From a virus: a stretch of 46,717 nt of DNA. Of this stretch, positions 14,326-23,727 are shown piece after piece (the first letter of the stretch is position 1; each line of letters opens with the position of its first letter). The stretch spans positions 1 to 46,717 of IMG/VR virus record IMGVR_UViG_3300047552_000200. One strand, written 5' to 3'. The position numbers and the translations under genes are program-made. Under the pieces are notes generated by a model, which saw only the letters and a program-made list of their open reading frames with translations, was not told where the DNA came from and did no database searches.

Positions 14326-15576
14326 ATGGTCGCTACTGGATATACAAGACAATCCGCTGCTGAAATTACTACTGGGGCTACTATTGATGCCGCAGATTTG
14401 AATGCTGAATTTGAAGCTCTGGCTACAGCCTTTGATGCTACCTCAGGACATGATCATAGTGGGGCTGCTTTAGGTAAGCCTATTGTACTTACTACCTCGG
14501 TTACTGGTACTCTTCCTATAGCTAATGGAGGAACTGGAGGGGCCACAGCATCCGCTGCAAGAACTGCTCTTGGATTAGCTATAGGCACAGATGTCCAAGC
14601 CTATGATGCAGAACTAGCCGCAATAGCTGGTTTAACCTCTGCTGCTGACAGAGTACCTTATTTTACTGGCTCGGGTACCGCTGCACTGGCTACGTTTACA
14701 ACTGCTGGTAGAGCCTTAGTTGATGATGCAGACGCATCTGCTCAAAGAACTACTCTAGGTCTGGGAACCATGGCTACTCAGGCTTCTAGTAGCGTATCTA
14801 TCACAGGCGGGTCTATTGCTGGTATTACAGACTTAGCTGTTGCCGATGGCGGCACCGGGGCTAGTACTGCTGCTGGGGCTAGAGCTAACTTAGGGGCTTT
14901 AGGTGGTGTATCCGACGATACTTCTCCTACTCTGGGAGGAGATCTAGACGTAGATGGTAATCAAATCATTTCGTCCGGGACACTAAATTTAATTGGTAAT
15001 GATGTATACATTGAAGCAAACACAGGGTCTGGCACTATCTCCCTTGTTGGCAGTGCTGAAGGCAATACTTTTATTCCAACCTCTTCTAGTGCGCCTACCA
15101 ATGGTATGTATCTCCCTGCTGCTAACACAGTAGGTATCGCCGCTAACAGCCTTAACGTGGTCAGATTTACCAGCAATGCCAGCGCAGTTAACTACTTGAC
15201 TATGAATAACGCCTCCACAGGTACGTTGCCTACTATTAGAGTTGCAGGTAGTGATACCAATGTTGGCTTGAGCCTAACTAGTAAAGGCTCTGGTGCTCTG
15301 CAAGTTTATACCAATGATACTGCTCAGCTCCAATTCGTGGTAAGTCACACCGCAAGTGCAGTAAACTATGTCTCTGTAACTGGCTCCGCTACGGGTAATG
15401 CTGTCACTATCGCCGCTGCTGGCAGTGATACAAACATAGATATGGCGATTACTCCTAAAGGCTCAGGAAACGTTAGGTTTGGTACGCATTCAGCCGTGGG
15501 AGCCGAGACAATCACGGGGTACATCACTATCAAAGATTCCGCAGGGAATACACGTAAATTAGCTGTTATCAGTTAA
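14326..15576 (+). CDS. Tail fibre-like protein
   Basis: This 416-residue protein has hallmarks of phage fibres. The N-terminal Gly-His-Asp-His-Ser-Gly-Ala motif is common next to the tail-attachment segment. It is followed by Gly-Gly-Thr-Gly-Gly-Ala-Thr...Ala-Ala-Arg-Thr-Ala-Leu-Gly-Leu and [12 protein letters not shown] copies, and by Gly/Ser/Thr-rich beta repeats. Two ~60-residue repeats near the end share Ser-Asn/His-x-Ala-Ser-Ala-Val-Asn-Tyr and Gly-Ser-Asp-Thr-Asn. It ends with a short beta domain. It probably contacts the host receptor; the real receptor-binding tip may be another protein. Confidence 0.75.
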   Translation: MVATGYTRQSAAEITTGATIDAADLNAEFEALATAFDATSGHDHSGAALGKPIVLTTSVTGTLPIANGGTGGATASAARTALGLAIGTDVQAYDAELAAIAGLTSAADRVPYFTGSGTAALATFTTAGRALVDDADASAQRTTLGLGTMATQASSSVSITGGSIAGITDLAVADGGTGASTAAGARANLGALGGVSDDTSPTLGGDLDVDGNQIISSGTLNLIGNDVYIEANTGSGTISLVGSAEGNTFIPTSSSAPTNGMYLPAANTVGIAANSLNVVRFTSNASAVNYLTMNNASTGTLPTIRVAGSDTNVGLSLTSKGSGALQVYTNDTAQLQFVVSHTASAVNYVSVTGSATGNAVTIAAAGSDTNIDMAITPKGSGNVRFGTHSAVGAETITGYITIKDSAGNTRKLAVIS

Positions 15577-15583
15577 ATATTTG

Positions 15584-15612
15584 TTGACTAATATATAAAA
15601 CTAGGGTATAAT
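15584..15612 (+). promoter_or_regulatory. Strong sigma70-like promoter after the fibre gene
   Basis: TTGACT (15584-15589) and TATAAT (15607-15612) are separated by 17 nt, matching consensus at 11 of 12 positions. The start point would fall near 15619, at or just inside the ATG of the next gene (15617). The transcript would therefore be almost leaderless for that gene but would serve the downstream ejection and lysis genes. Confidence 0.65.
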
Positions 15613-15616
15613 TGCA

Positions 15617-15895
15617 ATGGTAGTACCAACAGAGCAATCTTGGGAAGCATATAGACTTCTCATAGTGTCCAGCGTAGACCGTATAGAGGCTAGTCAAAAG
15701 AGCTTAGCCACTGACTTAGATCGTAAATTTGTAGATTTAGATCGTAAATTCGCAGAAATTCAAAGAGATATTACAGAGCAAAAGATTGAGGCAGCGGCCA
15801 GAGGAGGTAAACTCGGCGCTCTCTGGGGTATGTTCACAGGCGCGGCCTCGGCAGTTATTTCCTATATGGTGTTGAAAATCTTAGAAAGCCATTAA
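15617..15895 (+). CDS. Coiled-coil protein with a C-terminal membrane segment
   Basis: This 92-residue protein has an N-terminal ~55-residue coiled coil, with a near-perfect duplicated Leu-Asp-Arg-Lys-Phe heptad (encoded at ~15716-15756). A single hydrophobic segment follows (~residues 65-88), after a basic Arg-Gly-Gly-Lys. The layout is reminiscent of XhlA/hemolysin-type lysis accessory proteins, and a holin or antiholin-like role is possible but unproven. AGGG precedes the ATG by 10 nt but overlaps the promoter, so the start is uncertain. Confidence 0.65.
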   Translation: MVVPTEQSWEAYRLLIVSSVDRIEASQKSLATDLDRKFVDLDRKFAEIQRDITEQKIEAAARGGKLGALWGMFTGAASAVISYMVLKILESH

Positions 15896-15897
15896 CT

Positions 15898-16071
15898 ATG
15901 AATATCTTAGCAGATGTCAGAATAGCATTCTTCGCCGCTTTAACAACTATGACTATCAATATAAGCGTTATGGCACATAATGATAGAAACATAACCCACA
16001 ACAATATTCCTATGGAGCAGCTTGCCAGCTTGTCTATAGTAGAATTATCCAAGATAAAGGTCAAAGTATAG
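15898..16071 (+). CDS. Small protein with hydrophobic N-terminus
   Basis: This 57-residue frame starts two bases after the stop of the preceding gene and ends one base before the next start. The first ~25 residues are hydrophobic (Ile, Ala, Phe, Leu, Val), suggesting a signal anchor or a membrane segment, and the rest is polar. The tight packing between two genes supports translation by coupling, although the ribosome site is weak. It could be a small holin or antiholin partner, but I do not recognise it. Confidence 0.55.
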   Translation: MNILADVRIAFFAALTTMTINISVMAHNDRNITHNNIPMEQLASLSIVELSKIKVKV

Positions 16072-16072
16072 C

Positions 16073-17641
16073 ATGGCTAACACATTAACACAGGCCCAGG
16101 TAGAAGCCGCGCTTAAGCCCTATGGGTTTACTGGATCTGCCACAGGAGGCGCAGCTCAGAAGTTCCTAGCTTCTAACCCTGCTGCTGCCAAAGCCTTCGA
16201 GGCGTATAGTGCATCTGGAGGTAAGACAGCTATGAGTAAACCTACTGCGGTTGCTCAGCCCACCCCAGCACCAACACCACAACCGGGGAATTCTTTAACC
16301 CAGAGACAAGTAGAAGATTTCCTAAGACCTTATGGTTTTTCAGGGTCTGCTAGTGGTGGCGCAGCTCAGGCATTCTTATCCTCTAACCCCCAAGCAGCCA
16401 CAGCTTTTAGGCAATTTAGTGCATCTGGAGGTGCTGCTGGTACTCCTCAGCCAGTAACTACGGTAATGTCAGATAAGATTAATAATCCTGAGTTACCTGC
16501 CTTAGGTACGGCTAATTATACTCCGCTGCAAGTAAACAAGAATGAATTAATGACTGGGCAAGGGTCTCAGGTTGCAGGTACTCAGGTACAGACCCCAGCA
16601 GCTATCGCGGTTCCACAACTTGGTCAAGCGGCTCAGGCTACTGCAACCCAGGTTGATCAAAACAATATTATCCAATTTCTTAACCCAGAGACAGGGCAGT
16701 ATGAGGCGCTTACCATTGGGCCTAATGTTCCCCAGGCTACTGCACAACAAGGCATAGTCAACGATAAGGCTACTATACAAGGCCAATTAACTGAACTTTA
16801 CGCTGAATCTACCCCGGGGCAAATCCCTGACTGGGCTAAAGGCGCTGTTAAAAACGCTAATGAGGCCCTGTCTGCGAGAGGATTAGGTAGTTCTACCATA
16901 GGTCCCGCAGCTATCGCCGCAGCTATTCAACAAAGTGCATTACCTATTGCCGCCGCTGACGCTGCTACCTATTTCTCTATGGATATGGCTAACCTGACTA
17001 ACAGGCAGCAAACTGAGTTAACCAACGTACAACTGAAACAGCAAGCCTTATTGACTGACCAGGCTGCAACTAACGCCGCTTCTCAGTTCAACGCTACTTC
17101 TTCTACGCAGACTCAACAGTTTATGGCCAGTCTGGTATCCCAGATCCAAACCCAGAACGCAGATCGCGTATCTACTATATCTCAATTTAACACCAATCAG
17201 AAGAATAGCTTTGCCCAAGCTCAGGCTGCCTTAGATGACGGTGTGAATAAATTCAACACTCAGATGAAAACCCAGATAGATAGCTTCAATGCCAATCTGG
17301 AGACCCAAAGACAACAATTCAACGCTACTAATGCCTTTGCTATTGAACAAAGTAATGTTCTGTGGAGAAGGGCTGCTAACACTGGTAACACCGCGGGTTA
17401 CAATGCGGCCAATCAGGCCAACGTACAGAATGCCTACAATATGAGTGCCACAGCGCTTAATAATTTGTGGCAGCAATATCGTGATGAATCAGCGTGGCTA
17501 TTCTCTGCCTCAGAAGCTCAGAAAGACAGAAACTTCCAGTTGGCTTACTTAGCTAATCAACAGAGTTTCGCAGAAGACCAAAGTGGCAATGATCTCAGCG
17601 CTGCTGTGGGTAGTTTCGCCGCAGGTCTATTAATTAAGTAA
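16073..17641 (+). CDS. Internal virion-type protein with duplicated N-terminal module
   Basis: This 522-residue protein begins with two copies of a ~50-residue module (residues ~3-52 and ~75-124). Each reads Leu-Thr-Gln-x-Gln-Val-Glu, Pro-Tyr-Gly-Phe, Gly-Gly-Ala-Ala-Gln, Phe-Leu-x-Ser-Asn-Pro and Ser-Ala-Ser-Gly-Gly, joined by a Pro-rich linker. The rest is rich in Gln, Asn, Ala and Thr, with long helical stretches of regularly spaced Phe-Asn (~residues 340-420). Its place before other large ejection-type proteins suggests an internal core or ejection protein like T7 gp14-16. The function is inferred from position. Confidence 0.7.
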   Translation: MANTLTQAQVEAALKPYGFTGSATGGAAQKFLASNPAAAKAFEAYSASGGKTAMSKPTAVAQPTPAPTPQPGNSLTQRQVEDFLRPYGFSGSASGGAAQAFLSSNPQAATAFRQFSASGGAAGTPQPVTTVMSDKINNPELPALGTANYTPLQVNKNELMTGQGSQVAGTQVQTPAAIAVPQLGQAAQATATQVDQNNIIQFLNPETGQYEALTIGPNVPQATAQQGIVNDKATIQGQLTELYAESTPGQIPDWAKGAVKNANEALSARGLGSSTIGPAAIAAAIQQSALPIAAADAATYFSMDMANLTNRQQTELTNVQLKQQALLTDQAATNAASQFNATSSTQTQQFMASLVSQIQTQNADRVSTISQFNTNQKNSFAQAQAALDDGVNKFNTQMKTQIDSFNANLETQRQQFNATNAFAIEQSNVLWRRAANTGNTAGYNAANQANVQNAYNMSATALNNLWQQYRDESAWLFSASEAQKDRNFQLAYLANQQSFAEDQSGNDLSAAVGSFAAGLLIK

Positions 17642-17650
17642 GGAAACATA

Positions 17651-17944
17651 ATGAACTTCGGTAATATATTCTCAGACTTTCCTGACTCCCTGGATGATTG
17701 GTTACAAGCAGGAGCTAAGGGACTTGTAGCATATAATAAAAGCAAGGCAGAATCAGCGTCTATGGCCAACATTGGAGGCTCCAGCAGCACACAAAAAGGT
17801 GGCGTAGCAGCTACCCAGAGTAGACCCGCAGATGTTGCAGACCCAGCTACCATTGATGCCATTTGGCGTTCTCGTCTGGGGAAACTCTTAGAGACCACAG
17901 AAGTCAAAGCTGCCACTCAAAGCAAACCAGTAAAATTAGGATAA
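17651..17944 (+). CDS. Small virion-region protein
   Basis: This 97-residue protein has AAGGA before its ATG. The N-terminus (Asn-Phe-Gly-Asn-Ile-Phe...Asp-Asp-Trp-Leu-Gln) is followed by a Ser/Ala/Gly/Gln-rich flexible middle and a basic end. No motif is recognised. It is packed between ejection-type genes, so it is probably a minor internal virion component. Confidence 0.65.
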   Translation: MNFGNIFSDFPDSLDDWLQAGAKGLVAYNKSKAESASMANIGGSSSTQKGGVAATQSRPADVADPATIDAIWRSRLGKLLETTEVKAATQSKPVKLG

Positions 17945-17947
17945 TCA

Positions 17948-18397
17948 ATGCCGATTAATATTTTAGATGCTCCTGTTCCTGGGCAATCTCTTACTCTACC
18001 CAAAGGGGCAACTCCTATGGAGCAACCGCCCAGGTTTGTTAAACTAGATGAAGCACTTGATTTTGTTTTTGACAGACTGACCGAGCCTAAGCAGCTAACT
18101 AAGATGATCCTCCTACTTAAAAATGGCAGTTCCTGTGAATATTTGGCAAGGACTATCCTGTTTGCCGGGGGTATGAATGCTATGTGGAATGTGGATCTTA
18201 TGATGCTTATGGCTGATAAGGTTATGTATATGATTGCAGCTCTGGGTCAGGTTAAGGGGGTTAAAAACCTCAAAGTTAAGAGTGTAGACAAAGAATATAA
18301 TAAATTCCTCGACACCTTTGCTAAGATGACACCGGAAGAGGCTAAAGTAGAAGAACAAGTAACAGAGTCTATTTTCTCTGGGCTAGGTAAGGAGTAG
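17948..18397 (+). CDS. Virion-region protein with hydrophobic middle
   Basis: This 149-residue protein has a middle third (~60-100) that is strongly hydrophobic and Met-rich, with Leu-Leu, Met-Met and Ala runs suggesting a membrane-active helix pair. The C-terminal ~45 residues are charged and helical. The gene starts three bases after the previous stop. Size, hydrophobicity and position recall small ejection proteins of podoviruses, which insert into the host envelope, but I find no sequence signature. Confidence 0.65.
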   Translation: MPINILDAPVPGQSLTLPKGATPMEQPPRFVKLDEALDFVFDRLTEPKQLTKMILLLKNGSSCEYLARTILFAGGMNAMWNVDLMMLMADKVMYMIAALGQVKGVKNLKVKSVDKEYNKFLDTFAKMTPEEAKVEEQVTESIFSGLGKE

Positions 18398-18399
18398 AC

Positions 18400-19815
18400 A
18401 TGGGACAAGGTTTTTTTGAGGGTTTCTCTAAGGGTTTCCTTAATACGGGCGCTGCTATACTGGCTGAGAAATCACGACAGGAGGCTGAATGGGCCGAAAA
18501 AGCTAAGGACAGACTCGATCAGGTTAGCGCCGAGAAAGAGTTATATAAGTATAAATCTGAGATGGAAGCGCAGAGAGAGCGGGACAAAGCCAGAGAAGAG
18601 TTACAAGCTGTACAATTACTCTTAGGTAATAATCTCGGGGAAGAACAAATCCGAGGGGCGACAGATCCTAAAATGAATAAAGGTACGCTGGGAAGTGTTA
18701 CTACCCCAAATGTCGATATCTCTCTAGATCAAGAAATCCCGGATACATTCTTACAAGATACTACTGGTACTCCTCAGAAGACTGGCGGAGAAGCCTTCGC
18801 CTCTGCTACAAATATTAGAGGCAATATGGAGCCTAGGGTTGAGCCTATCCAAGGTACTAATAACAGATTTGGTTTTGAAGAAACTCCAGAGATCACTAAA
18901 GACCTTGAGAGTAGTCTTAATACAAAAGATTTACAATCTAAGATAGCCTACTATAGAAAAGAAGCTAATGTAGACCGTAGAGCAGAGGAGACTAATCAAG
19001 CCCGTATTGAGGCTGCTAAAATCACCCAGGAGGGCCGAGAAAAGCTACTGGCTATACCGCCTGAGGTTATTGATGCGCGAAAAGCGTTAGCCGCAGAAAA
19101 AGGTCTCCCTTTTGATGAGAGGGCTTATTCTATATATACAGACAGAGAAGCGCTAAACAGAGCTACTGAGAATGCTCTCAACCCTTATAATGGGAAGACA
19201 TACCAAGAAACTGTTTCTACTATGCGTGCGGCTATCCCAGAAGCAGATAAAGCGCTGGAAGCCCTTAGAAAAGATCCTAATATGACGGGCCTAAGTCTTA
19301 AAGCCCAGCTCAGCGATCTATTCAAGAGATTCGACACAGATGTAGCCTCGTTAAAAGGTTCTCAGAGTATGTTTGCGCTCTTGGAAAAGGGTATCTATTC
19401 GTTCCCCGGCTCCTTGTCCGATGCTGACCGTGAATTCTTGAAAACTATTGTTATTGATTTTGATAAAGATGCTGCTGCCAATAAAAATAATCTCCTTGGC
19501 TTCAAAGAATTTGCTCAAAGACGTTTAGATTATGATAACACTCGCCAGGACTACATCCAAACAGTGTCTCCTAACACCTCAGATTTTGAAAATGAGTGGG
19601 CAGAGTATCTAAAAGCTAATCCCTACACCGTCAACGTAGGCGGTAAAACTATGGTAGCAGAAGCCCCTGGGTTCACTACATGGGTAAAGGATGGTAAACC
19701 TGATAACAGGCCTCAGGAAGTGGATAACCAAGCTACTATGAATTCGGATATTCCTGAAGGAGTCACCACAGAGGAATGGCAATTTATGAAACCAGAAGAA
19801 AGAGCATTGTTCTAA
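18400..19815 (+). CDS. Large helical internal virion-type protein
   Basis: This 471-residue protein starts two bases after the preceding stop. The first ~70 residues form a charged helix rich in Glu, Lys, Arg and Ala. The middle includes Pro/Thr-rich linkers, and the remainder is helical with few cysteines. It ends at 19815 one base before the 1107-residue transglycosylase-bearing protein, so the pair is probably co-translated, like the T7 gp15/gp16 ejection proteins. Assignment rests on order, size and composition. Confidence 0.65.
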   Translation: MGQGFFEGFSKGFLNTGAAILAEKSRQEAEWAEKAKDRLDQVSAEKELYKYKSEMEAQRERDKAREELQAVQLLLGNNLGEEQIRGATDPKMNKGTLGSVTTPNVDISLDQEIPDTFLQDTTGTPQKTGGEAFASATNIRGNMEPRVEPIQGTNNRFGFEETPEITKDLESSLNTKDLQSKIAYYRKEANVDRRAEETNQARIEAAKITQEGREKLLAIPPEVIDARKALAAEKGLPFDERAYSIYTDREALNRATENALNPYNGKTYQETVSTMRAAIPEADKALEALRKDPNMTGLSLKAQLSDLFKRFDTDVASLKGSQSMFALLEKGIYSFPGSLSDADREFLKTIVIDFDKDAAANKNNLLGFKEFAQRRLDYDNTRQDYIQTVSPNTSDFENEWAEYLKANPYTVNVGGKTMVAEAPGFTTWVKDGKPDNRPQEVDNQATMNSDIPEGVTTEEWQFMKPEERALF

Positions 19816-19816
19816 T

Positions 19817-22800
19817 ATGGACTTAGCACAACAAAAAGCATTGGCAAGGGCAAGGGCAAGAGCCAGGGCAGCAGCCCAGAGTGCAGAAACTAATGTAACT
19901 TCTGCCGTAAGCAATGCGCCTGTAACTCAGCCATCTTTCAGCTATGCTAAAACTGGCCTCCCAACACAATCGGATACTAACTTTGATGCTATGAGATCTG
20001 CGGAAGAAAGCGCCACTGCATTTGCTCGTAGTACGACTAAACCTCTTATAGGGGCAGCTCAATTACTCACCCCCGAGGATGCTGGTATTCAAGAGGATCT
20101 GGCCTATGCTTCCAGAGAAACAGACAAGGCTACAGAAAAAGCTCCTGTGTCCGGGTTCCTAGGTGAAACTGGTACTTATCTATTAGGTGGAGGTCTTTTA
20201 TCCAAAGGCCTTTCTAAATTTAAAGCCATTAATGAAATAAGAAAAACCGGCAGCTTAGCTAAGAAAACAGCTCTGAGTGCTGGTATCGGCGTACCTACTG
20301 GTGTCACCACCTCTGCTGCTATGCCTGTGACTGGTGAAACTCCTGAGGAGCGTACATCTCAGAGGGAAATGAACACCTTAGTTGGTGGTGGTATCTCGGG
20401 GGCTATATCTATAGCTTCTCCTGCATTAGCCAAAGGTGTTAAAACCTTGGCTGATTATGTTGCATTGTCTGGGGCTGTCGGTAAAGGGGCTGCTGAGAAA
20501 GTTGCTCTTAAAAAACTCAGTGAGCAATATGATACTTTTATAGCAGAAGTTAATAAAGCTAAAAAAGCCGTAGGGGAACCTGAGATTAATCCAGGTGACG
20601 CTGTAAATAATATCGACGCTACATTATCTGATATTCAGACCTTTAACCAGAAATATGGTACTAGTATCTCTGCGTCTGCTGTCAATGCTGCCAAGGCCCC
20701 TGAGCTAACTGCTTTCCTGGCCACCTATAAAGGGGATGAGGTCATAGAATTCCTTAAAGTAGGAAACAAAGAACGTAACAACGCTGAGTTGGCCAAAGTC
20801 GTACAGATGGCTAGAGAGAACGCTAACCCTGCTGTTAAACAGGCTGCACAGAATGCCTTAGCTAAAAAAAGTAGAGCCGAGGTAAATAAACTTGGTCAAA
20901 TGACCGGAGCCGAAGAAGGTCTCATTGGTGCACCTAAGTCTATTGCTACCCCAGAGCAGCTCTCCAGAGGGGGTGTAGATGTCAGCCTGGGTATAGATGC
21001 CGCTAAAAAGGCGGAGATCAAGGCCGCTTACGATGCAGTAAATGCCCAGGCTAAGACGTTACCTATTATGCCAGATGTGCTCAAGAAAGAGATTGCCGCA
21101 ATTACTAAAACTCTCAGTGGTAGTGTGGCTAAGAATGATTTCATGGCAGCCCTTCCTAAAGAAATAACCCAAGCCAAAAAGCCCTTGACCTATGCAGACA
21201 TTGACACACTCTACCAAAGAGTTAACGAAGATTACAATGCTAGTCCCTCAGACACCCTTCTCAAAGTCAAGAATTTCCTTGGGCAACGTGATACTGGCCT
21301 CAAAGATAAAATTATAGCTAATTCTGGTAACACAGAACTCAAAGTTCTGAAAGCCAACGCTGACAAGATCAACAAAGAATTTGAAGACCTGGGCCGAGGT
21401 ACGTTTACCGATGATACTGGCAAAGTAATCGCCCAGAGAGCCTCTGAACCTGTTTCCAGCCTTAGGAGTATGTCTCAGAATAAAAAGTTCACTGAGTCTG
21501 ATTGGCTTAATACTGCAACGAAGAATCAGGTCAACGTAGATGAAACTCTTAGAGCCTATCCTGAGAGCAAGCCTTACATTGAAAGCTATTACACGGCTAA
21601 GCTGGCTGCCCTGGCTGACTTAGATGGTTCTATCTCAGAAAAGCAATTAAATAAGTTTATGGTTGACAATGCTGATAGCCTTAGTCATCCTGAGTTAGCC
21701 TCTGTTAAAGCTGACTTAGATATGCTCCAAGCTGGTGCCGACAAAGCTGGTAGAAGCAACATAGCTAAAGCCTATGAGAATAAACTTAGTAGCCCGGCAT
21801 TTGCTGATAGTCTCTGGGGGAATGAAAAGCTCCGCAGACAAGTAGTTAAGTTTGCTACTGACTCAGGCACTTTACCTAATCTAAGAAACGCTGCCAGAGA
21901 GAGTATTCAAAGAAAGATTCTCAATGTTACTGACGCTGGCGCAGAAATTAAAGACCGTGCTGCTTTCACTAAGAATCTCAGTAATGAGGTGTCTAAGGAG
22001 CGTGTTGCCTTTGATGATATCTTTGGAAAGGGAGAGAGCAATTCTATCCTGGAAGCATTAAACATTCTTAAGGATAATGACTTCGGTAAGCAATACTTAG
22101 ATACCATTAATAAGTCGCCAGATGTGACTAAGCCAGTACTGGAATTCCTAGGTATTACCCTCGGTTCTGCTACCCCTGCTCAGATCACCAGGGCGGGTTC
22201 TGTATCTACTCTTATCGGCAAAGACGCCTTCAATAATGTTGCCAGAGGTATTGCAACTAATCCAGAATATGCTAAGGAATTCATTAAACTATCTCAGAAA
22301 CCAGACCTCAAAGCTCTGGAAGGATTCTTAGCTAAAATAGAGCAGGGGAATGTAGGAGCTAATGCTGCTATTGCCTCCACACTAACTACAGACAAGACAT
22401 TAGAAAGTACTGTACAGTCGCCTGAAGATGATGTATATAGGCTCGGCAAAGATAGTAAAGGAACTTTTAATGCGGCAATACCTCAAGCCACTACTAACTC
22501 TGATGTTTATCAGCTACGCAAACCCTCTACAGGAGGTCAGCCTGGGAAAGTACCGCAGGGCGAGCCTCTTAAGATAGAGATTCGCCCCCAAAGCCTGAAC
22601 GACTTAGCCCCTGTGCAAAAGCAAGTAGTAAAATTAGCTCAACAAGCTGCTCCTAAGGCTGGTGTAGATACCAAAGGTTTTATCAATACTCTGAACATTG
22701 AGAGTAACTTAGGTGCTAACGCAGGACAGAATCCTCGTAGTACTGCCTCAGGCGTACCTCAGATAACCGATGGCACTTGGGATCTCTTCGTTAAGAAGTA

Positions 22801-23140
22801 TGGCCAAACTGCTGGTGTTACTAATTCTATGCGTGGGAAGCCAGAAGCCGAGATTAAGATTGCTGCGTTTATCTATAAGGATGCTGTGGAAGATGTCAAG
22901 AAAATACTAGGCAGACAGCCCAACCCAGCCGAGGCCTATATGGGCTATAAGCTAGGTAAAGGTAACTCAGATATATTCTTTGGGCTGCTTAAACGTAATC
23001 CTAAAGCTATTCCAGCTAAATACATCCAAGCTGCGGCCACAAGTAATCCTGAGTTTTTCTACAATGGAAACACCCCACTAACTGCTGGAGAAGTATATGC
23101 CCGATACGTTAAACGATACAAAGAAAAGGCCATTGCTTAA
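19817..23140 (+). CDS. Ejection protein with C-terminal lytic transglycosylase domain
   Basis: This 1107-residue protein begins with an Arg-Ala dipeptide repeat (residues ~9-18). A ~700-residue helical body follows, with a Gly/Ala-rich potentially membrane-active region near residues 115-215. From ~935 to ~1090 it resembles a goose-type or SLT lysozyme: Ile-Glu-Ser-Asn-Leu-Gly (Glu near 960 as the likely catalytic acid), Ala-Ser-Gly-Val-Pro-Gln-Ile-Thr-Asp-Gly-Thr-Trp, and Ala-Tyr-Met-Gly-Tyr-Lys-Leu-Gly. Such domains open peptidoglycan locally during DNA entry. In T7 gp16 the transglycosylase is N-terminal, while here it is at the C-terminus. Its 3' end overlaps the next gene by 44 bp. Confidence 0.82.
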   Translation: MDLAQQKALARARARARAAAQSAETNVTSAVSNAPVTQPSFSYAKTGLPTQSDTNFDAMRSAEESATAFARSTTKPLIGAAQLLTPEDAGIQEDLAYASRETDKATEKAPVSGFLGETGTYLLGGGLLSKGLSKFKAINEIRKTGSLAKKTALSAGIGVPTGVTTSAAMPVTGETPEERTSQREMNTLVGGGISGAISIASPALAKGVKTLADYVALSGAVGKGAAEKVALKKLSEQYDTFIAEVNKAKKAVGEPEINPGDAVNNIDATLSDIQTFNQKYGTSISASAVNAAKAPELTAFLATYKGDEVIEFLKVGNKERNNAELAKVVQMARENANPAVKQAAQNALAKKSRAEVNKLGQMTGAEEGLIGAPKSIATPEQLSRGGVDVSLGIDAAKKAEIKAAYDAVNAQAKTLPIMPDVLKKEIAAITKTLSGSVAKNDFMAALPKEITQAKKPLTYADIDTLYQRVNEDYNASPSDTLLKVKNFLGQRDTGLKDKIIANSGNTELKVLKANADKINKEFEDLGRGTFTDDTGKVIAQRASEPVSSLRSMSQNKKFTESDWLNTATKNQVNVDETLRAYPESKPYIESYYTAKLAALADLDGSISEKQLNKFMVDNADSLSHPELASVKADLDMLQAGADKAGRSNIAKAYENKLSSPAFADSLWGNEKLRRQVVKFATDSGTLPNLRNAARESIQRKILNVTDAGAEIKDRAAFTKNLSNEVSKERVAFDDIFGKGESNSILEALNILKDNDFGKQYLDTINKSPDVTKPVLEFLGITLGSATPAQITRAGSVSTLIGKDAFNNVARGIATNPEYAKEFIKLSQKPDLKALEGFLAKIEQGNVGANAAIASTLTTDKTLESTVQSPEDDVYRLGKDSKGTFNAAIPQATTNSDVYQLRKPSTGGQPGKVPQGEPLKIEIRPQSLNDLAPVQKQVVKLAQQAAPKAGVDTKGFINTLNIESNLGANAGQNPRSTASGVPQITDGTWDLFVKKYGQTAGVTNSMRGKPEAEIKIAAFIYKDAVEDVKKILGRQPNPAEAYMGYKLGKGNSDIFFGLLKRNPKAIPAKYIQAAATSNPEFFYNGNTPLTAGEVYARYVKRYKEKAIA

Positions 23141-23516
23141 GTTACAAAGGGTAGCCCAATCTGATAAAGGTACCTTCGGAGTATTGGTCTGGGATAACGT
23201 TCCTCTCTGCGTTACCCTAGAAGATCCGTGGAATAATAACTTCCCTAATGTGTCATGTATACCGGCTAAGACCTATGAAGTAAAGCCATGGAACGGTAAT
23301 AAGTATAAGAATGTCTGGGAAGTAACTAAAGTACCTGGGCGCTCTGCTATATTAATACACCAAGGTAATTCTATAAAAGACACCGAAGGTTGCATTTTAG
23401 TAGGAGAATCTTTCTCTACCTTGGGTGGTATGCCTTCTATAACAAGATCCTTAGTTACATTGGACAGACTTAGAGCTATTTTACCAAAAGAATTTACACT
23501 AGAAATAAAGGAATAA
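23097..23516 (+). CDS. DUF5675-type endolysin candidate
   Basis: This 139-residue protein starts inside the previous gene with GGAG 7 nt before its ATG. It has the pattern I associate with DUF5675: Gly-Val-Leu-Val-Trp-Asp near the start, Leu-Glu-Asp-Pro-Trp, Cys-Ile-Pro-Ala-Lys-Thr-Tyr, then Ile-Leu-Ile-His-Gln-Gly-Asn and Asp-Thr-Glu-Gly-Cys-Ile-Leu-Val-Gly. The His...Cys pair resembles the L,D-transpeptidase fold, so it may act on peptidoglycan. It is the first gene of the lysis cassette, followed by a holin candidate and spanins. The enzymatic role is inferred. Confidence 0.7.
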   Translation: MPDTLNDTKKRPLLKLQRVAQSDKGTFGVLVWDNVPLCVTLEDPWNNNFPNVSCIPAKTYEVKPWNGNKYKNVWEVTKVPGRSAILIHQGNSIKDTEGCILVGESFSTLGGMPSITRSLVTLDRLRAILPKEFTLEIKE

Positions 23517-23521
23517 ACATT

Positions 23522-23719
23522 ATGGAAAATGATATTTTAACTTGGGTGTTGGCCCAAAGCTGGGTTGGCTATGTTACTGCTGGCTACGTAGTACTTTGTG
23601 CGCTTGGCCAGATTGCCTCTGTGATAGTACCTTATACGGCTTCGACTGAGGATGATAAGATCGTAACTAAGATTAATGGCTTCCTGCAAAGATTCGTTTT
23701 GCTTGCACCTAAGAAGTAG
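23522..23719 (+). CDS. Holin candidate (small membrane protein)
   Basis: This 65-residue protein has one clear hydrophobic segment (~residues 10-40), an acidic turn (Glu-Asp-Asp-Lys), and a C-terminal amphipathic basic helix ending in Lys-Lys. It lies between the endolysin candidate and the spanins, where a holin is expected. Holins permeabilise the inner membrane to trigger lysis. No family motif beyond the general layout is seen. Confidence 0.6.
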   Translation: MENDILTWVLAQSWVGYVTAGYVVLCALGQIASVIVPYTASTEDDKIVTKINGFLQRFVLLAPKK

Positions 23720-23727
23720 TTGACTCT

